A stretch of DNA of 64,000 nt from Methylorubrum aminovorans (GTDB lineage Bacteria; Pseudomonadota; Alphaproteobacteria; Rhizobiales; Beijerinckiaceae). Below the pieces are notes generated by a model. That model was not told the origin of the DNA and made no database searches. It saw nothing but the letters and a program-made list of their open reading frames with translations. Position numbers and translations under genes: made by a program. Where the stretch lies: the NCBI RefSeq assembly GCF_022179725.1, contig NZ_BPRC01000012.1:124001-188000 (forward strand), in the 5' to 3' direction. This document shows, piece after piece, positions 62,309 through 64,000 of the stretch (its first letter is position 1; every line of letters starts with the position of its first letter).

Positions 62309-62605
62309 TTGTATGTCCACCAGCAACGTCTCGGCTCCGAGGAGGTGCAGGAACTGCGCCGCGAAGGTGGCCGTTTTCTGAAGGAGCTTCGGGAGAAGCG
62401 CGGCCTCTCGCAGAGGCAGCTCGCCGCGCAGGTCGGCGCGGAATATTACACCTTCATCTCGCAACTGGAGACCGGGCGCGGCCGTGTCCCCCCGGACCGG
62501 TACAAGATCTGGGCCGAGGCCCTTGGGGTCGATGCGAAGGATTTCGTGAGGAGCCTGATGCGCTTCTACGATCCGCTGACCTTCGAGATCCTGTTCGGCG
62601 ACTGA
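62309..62605 (+). CDS. XRE-family helix-turn-helix regulator
   Basis: A 98-aa DNA-binding protein with a Cro/C1-type helix-turn-helix at about residues 23-60 (LKELREKRGLSQRQLAAQVG, then TFISQLETGRGRVPP) and a short C-terminal helix region ending FEILFGD. The start appears to be TTG 62309 with GGGAG 8 nt upstream; no in-frame ATG precedes the domain. It is divergent from the second type I secretion operon with 359 bases between them, so it may regulate that operon. No ligand-binding domain is present. Confidence 0.82.
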   Translation: MYVHQQRLGSEEVQELRREGGRFLKELREKRGLSQRQLAAQVGAEYYTFISQLETGRGRVPPDRYKIWAEALGVDAKDFVRSLMRFYDPLTFEILFGD

Positions 62606-62666
62606 CCGGGCACGCTCAGAGGCCGAGGTCCTGCCCAGGGCGGCGCGGAATGTCGGCCCTTGGTCC

Positions 62667-62876
62667 CTATTCCGCGGCGAGGCTGAGCGCCTCCGCCTCG
62701 ACGAGGACGGCGCCGCAGGCCGCCATCAAGTCGCGGAGCATCGCCAGCGCGGTTTGCACATCCACCGGATTCACCAAGCCTTCTCGGACATGCGTGCCGC
62801 CCCCGGCCAATGTCACGGCGATGTCGAACCGGCCATCAGGGCGTTCGATGATCCGATACGACGCGTGGCGAGGCAT
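62667..62876 (-). CDS. Small protein of unknown function
   Basis: A 69-aa soluble protein. Its first half reads as a beta sheet (YRIIERPDGRFDIAVTLAGGGTHVREG) and its second half as one long helix (TALAMLRDLMAACGAVLVEAEAL), a compact beta-alpha layout. Codon bias is normal for the genome. ATG 62876 is chosen; a GTG two codons upstream is possible, and neither has a good ribosome site. It is convergent with the XRE regulator gene. No function is apparent. Confidence 0.6.
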   Translation of the reverse strand: MPRHASYRIIERPDGRFDIAVTLAGGGTHVREGLVNPVDVQTALAMLRDLMAACGAVLVEAEALSLAAE

Positions 62877-63113
62877 GAGCACGAATAAGGAGCGGGGCTG
62901 AGGGCGGAAGGGCCGCTCCTGTCATGCGTCGCCGCTTCATGCAGTTCAAGCTATGAACTTCACTGTAGCTGGCTGTCCTGTCACGGGCTTGGCCAGCATT
63001 GATGCGCAGTATACCGCGCGCCACCACGGATTGCGGACGATTTCATACGGTGCTCGCGGCAGATCCGCATCGCTGCCACGATGCACTCAATTTGCTTCAA
63101 TGTAAAAAGAGAC
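62877..63113. other. Intergenic region, no feature recognised
   Basis: About 240 bases, less GC-rich than the surroundings, without a supported gene or hairpin. It should hold the promoter of the small gene at 62667. Confidence 0.4.
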
Positions 63114-63827
63114 TTAGATCGGCAAGTTGGTGGATGGTGTACCCAGCCGCTCGACCAAGTAGGAGCGGGCACGGCTCACCCGGCTCTTCACCGTTCCGGT
63201 TTGACAGCCCATGACCTCCGCAGCCGCTTCATAAGTCATGCCTTGCGCTCCGACGAGAAGCAGCGCTTCGCGTTGAGGCGCGGGCAATTGCGCGATGTGC
63301 GACATGACGACCTGAAGGTCCGATCCGTGCTCCTGTGCCGCCAGGGCGACCTGGCGACCCGCCATGACGCCGTCCACGTCCTCGACTTCACGCCTGTGCT
63401 TGCGCAACTCGGTGTAGAAGTGATTGCGGAGGATGGTGAACAGCCATGCCTTCAGATTGGTGCCTGGGACGAACCGATCCTGATTGGCCCACGCTTTCAG
63501 CACGGTCTCCTGCACGAGGTCATCGGCCCGTGCCGGGCTTCCCGCAAGTGACTGTGCATAGACGTGCAGGGCGGGGAGCGCCGCCGTCAGTCCCTTGCGA
63601 AAAGCGGTGTCGCGCTCCCCGGCGAGGAACGCGAGCGTCCCCTCGAGTGCGCGGGTGAGCTCGAGCAGATGCTGCGGCGCATCCGACGCGCCGATCTCAA
63701 GATAGGTCGTCTGCAACTGCGCTCCGAGATGCTTCTGCACGGCCAAGGGCAGTTTGGCAGCGCCTGCCTCCCTGTTCCGGTCCGAGCGAACCGGACCGAG
63801 TCCGCCTGCAATCAACATGTCGATCAA
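63114..63827 (-). CDS. EcfG-type (ECF15) sigma factor with N-terminal NepR-like anti-sigma domain
   Basis: A 237-aa protein. Residues 75-232 are an ECF sigma factor of the EcfG general-stress group: sigma region 2 (DDLVQETVLKAWANQDRF, LKAWLFTILRNHFYTELRK) and region 4 (LPAPQREALLLVGAQGMTYE, GCQTGTVKSRVSRARSYL). Residues 27-63 (VQKHLGAQLQTTYLEI, then APQHLLELTRALE) follow the NepR signature (IGxxLRxxY, PxPxxLLxLxxxLE) of the anti-sigma factor that normally holds EcfG as a separate protein. The two therefore seem fused, suggesting self-inhibition released by a PhyR-type partner. TTG 63827 with AGAGGA 6 nt upstream, or ATG 63818, are the possible starts. No phyR lies within the window. Confidence 0.85.
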   Translation of the reverse strand: MIDMLIAGGLGPVRSDRNREAGAAKLPLAVQKHLGAQLQTTYLEIGASDAPQHLLELTRALEGTLAFLAGERDTAFRKGLTAALPALHVYAQSLAGSPARADDLVQETVLKAWANQDRFVPGTNLKAWLFTILRNHFYTELRKHRREVEDVDGVMAGRQVALAAQEHGSDLQVVMSHIAQLPAPQREALLLVGAQGMTYEAAAEVMGCQTGTVKSRVSRARSYLVERLGTPSTNLPI

Positions 63828-64000
63828 CCCATGTCCTCTGTCAGAGCGAGCGGCAGAGGCACGCCTGAAACAGCCCGCCCCGCCGTACAGTGAACATGTA
63901 ACTCACGGACTCGGAGGATCGATCCATTCGGCGGCTGCGTTTGGGAGCGTCCTGAACAATCGCATGGTCGAGGTGATGACGCGTCCGGTGACATACAGAA
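63828..64000. other. Upstream region of the sigma factor gene
   Basis: No gene supported up to the window edge. No clear GGAAC...GTT EcfG promoter was found on the minus strand here, so autoregulation by this sigma type is not evident. Confidence 0.35.

Overview
The window looks like chromosomal DNA of a Methylobacterium/Methylorubrum-type alphaproteobacterium. The reasons are very high GC and GC3, a formate dehydrogenase whose two subunits (989 and 572 aa) have the layout of the M. extorquens tungsten enzyme Fdh1AB, a NepR/EcfG-type stress sigma factor, rhizobial-style palindromic repeats, and proteins with typical Methylobacterium composition. This is judged from recognised protein families; no database search was run.

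Layout. 0-4.3 kb: a partial gene, a small membrane protein, a CcdA-like thiol transporter, a KefB/C-type K+/H+ antiporter and a pirin. 5.1-8.6 kb: an orphan multi-PAS hybrid histidine kinase. 8.8-12.8 kb: a PepSY membrane protein and a TonB-dependent receptor read leftward behind a clear cobalamin riboswitch. 13.0-17.1 kb: a secreted unknown, a two-subunit molybdenum hydroxylase (IorAB type) and a gamma-carbonic-anhydrase-like protein. 17.5-21.5 kb: a YeiH-type exporter, a YeeE/YedE pair and a two-cysteine ArsR regulator of SqrR/BigR type, which suggests sulfur handling. 21.8-22.4 kb: an IS3 relic and an AT-rich promoter region.

22.4-38.5 kb is the centrepiece. It encodes a 3586-aa secreted protein with two animal-type haem peroxidase domains, RTX calcium-binding repeats and an Asp-rich repeated linker (the architecture of the Mn(II)-oxidising peroxidase MopA), followed by a type I ABC exporter, a membrane-anchored RTX companion and an HlyD adaptor. 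Immediately after it come a MetOD1-type sensor protein, a NarL-family histidine kinase and a LuxR response regulator (38.7-41.1 kb), plausibly its control module.

41.4-46.5 kb holds fdh1AB and a small upstream gene. 46.5-49.8 kb is a patchwork: an AT-rich island, a dead IS5 transposase, an MFS transporter and decayed sequence. 49.8-54.7 kb is a BgsBA-like beta-glucan synthesis operon whose HlyD-type gene carries one in-frame TAA and whose second gene seems to start at CTG. 55.0-61.9 kb is a second type I secretion operon (ABC, HlyD) with a 1256-aa disordered, repetitive protein. The window ends with an XRE regulator, a small unknown gene and a sigma factor that carries a NepR-like anti-sigma domain at its own N-terminus.

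Two copies of a roughly 100-bp palindromic element lie between convergent genes and end exactly at a stop codon. No tRNA, rRNA, CRISPR array or complete mobile element was seen.
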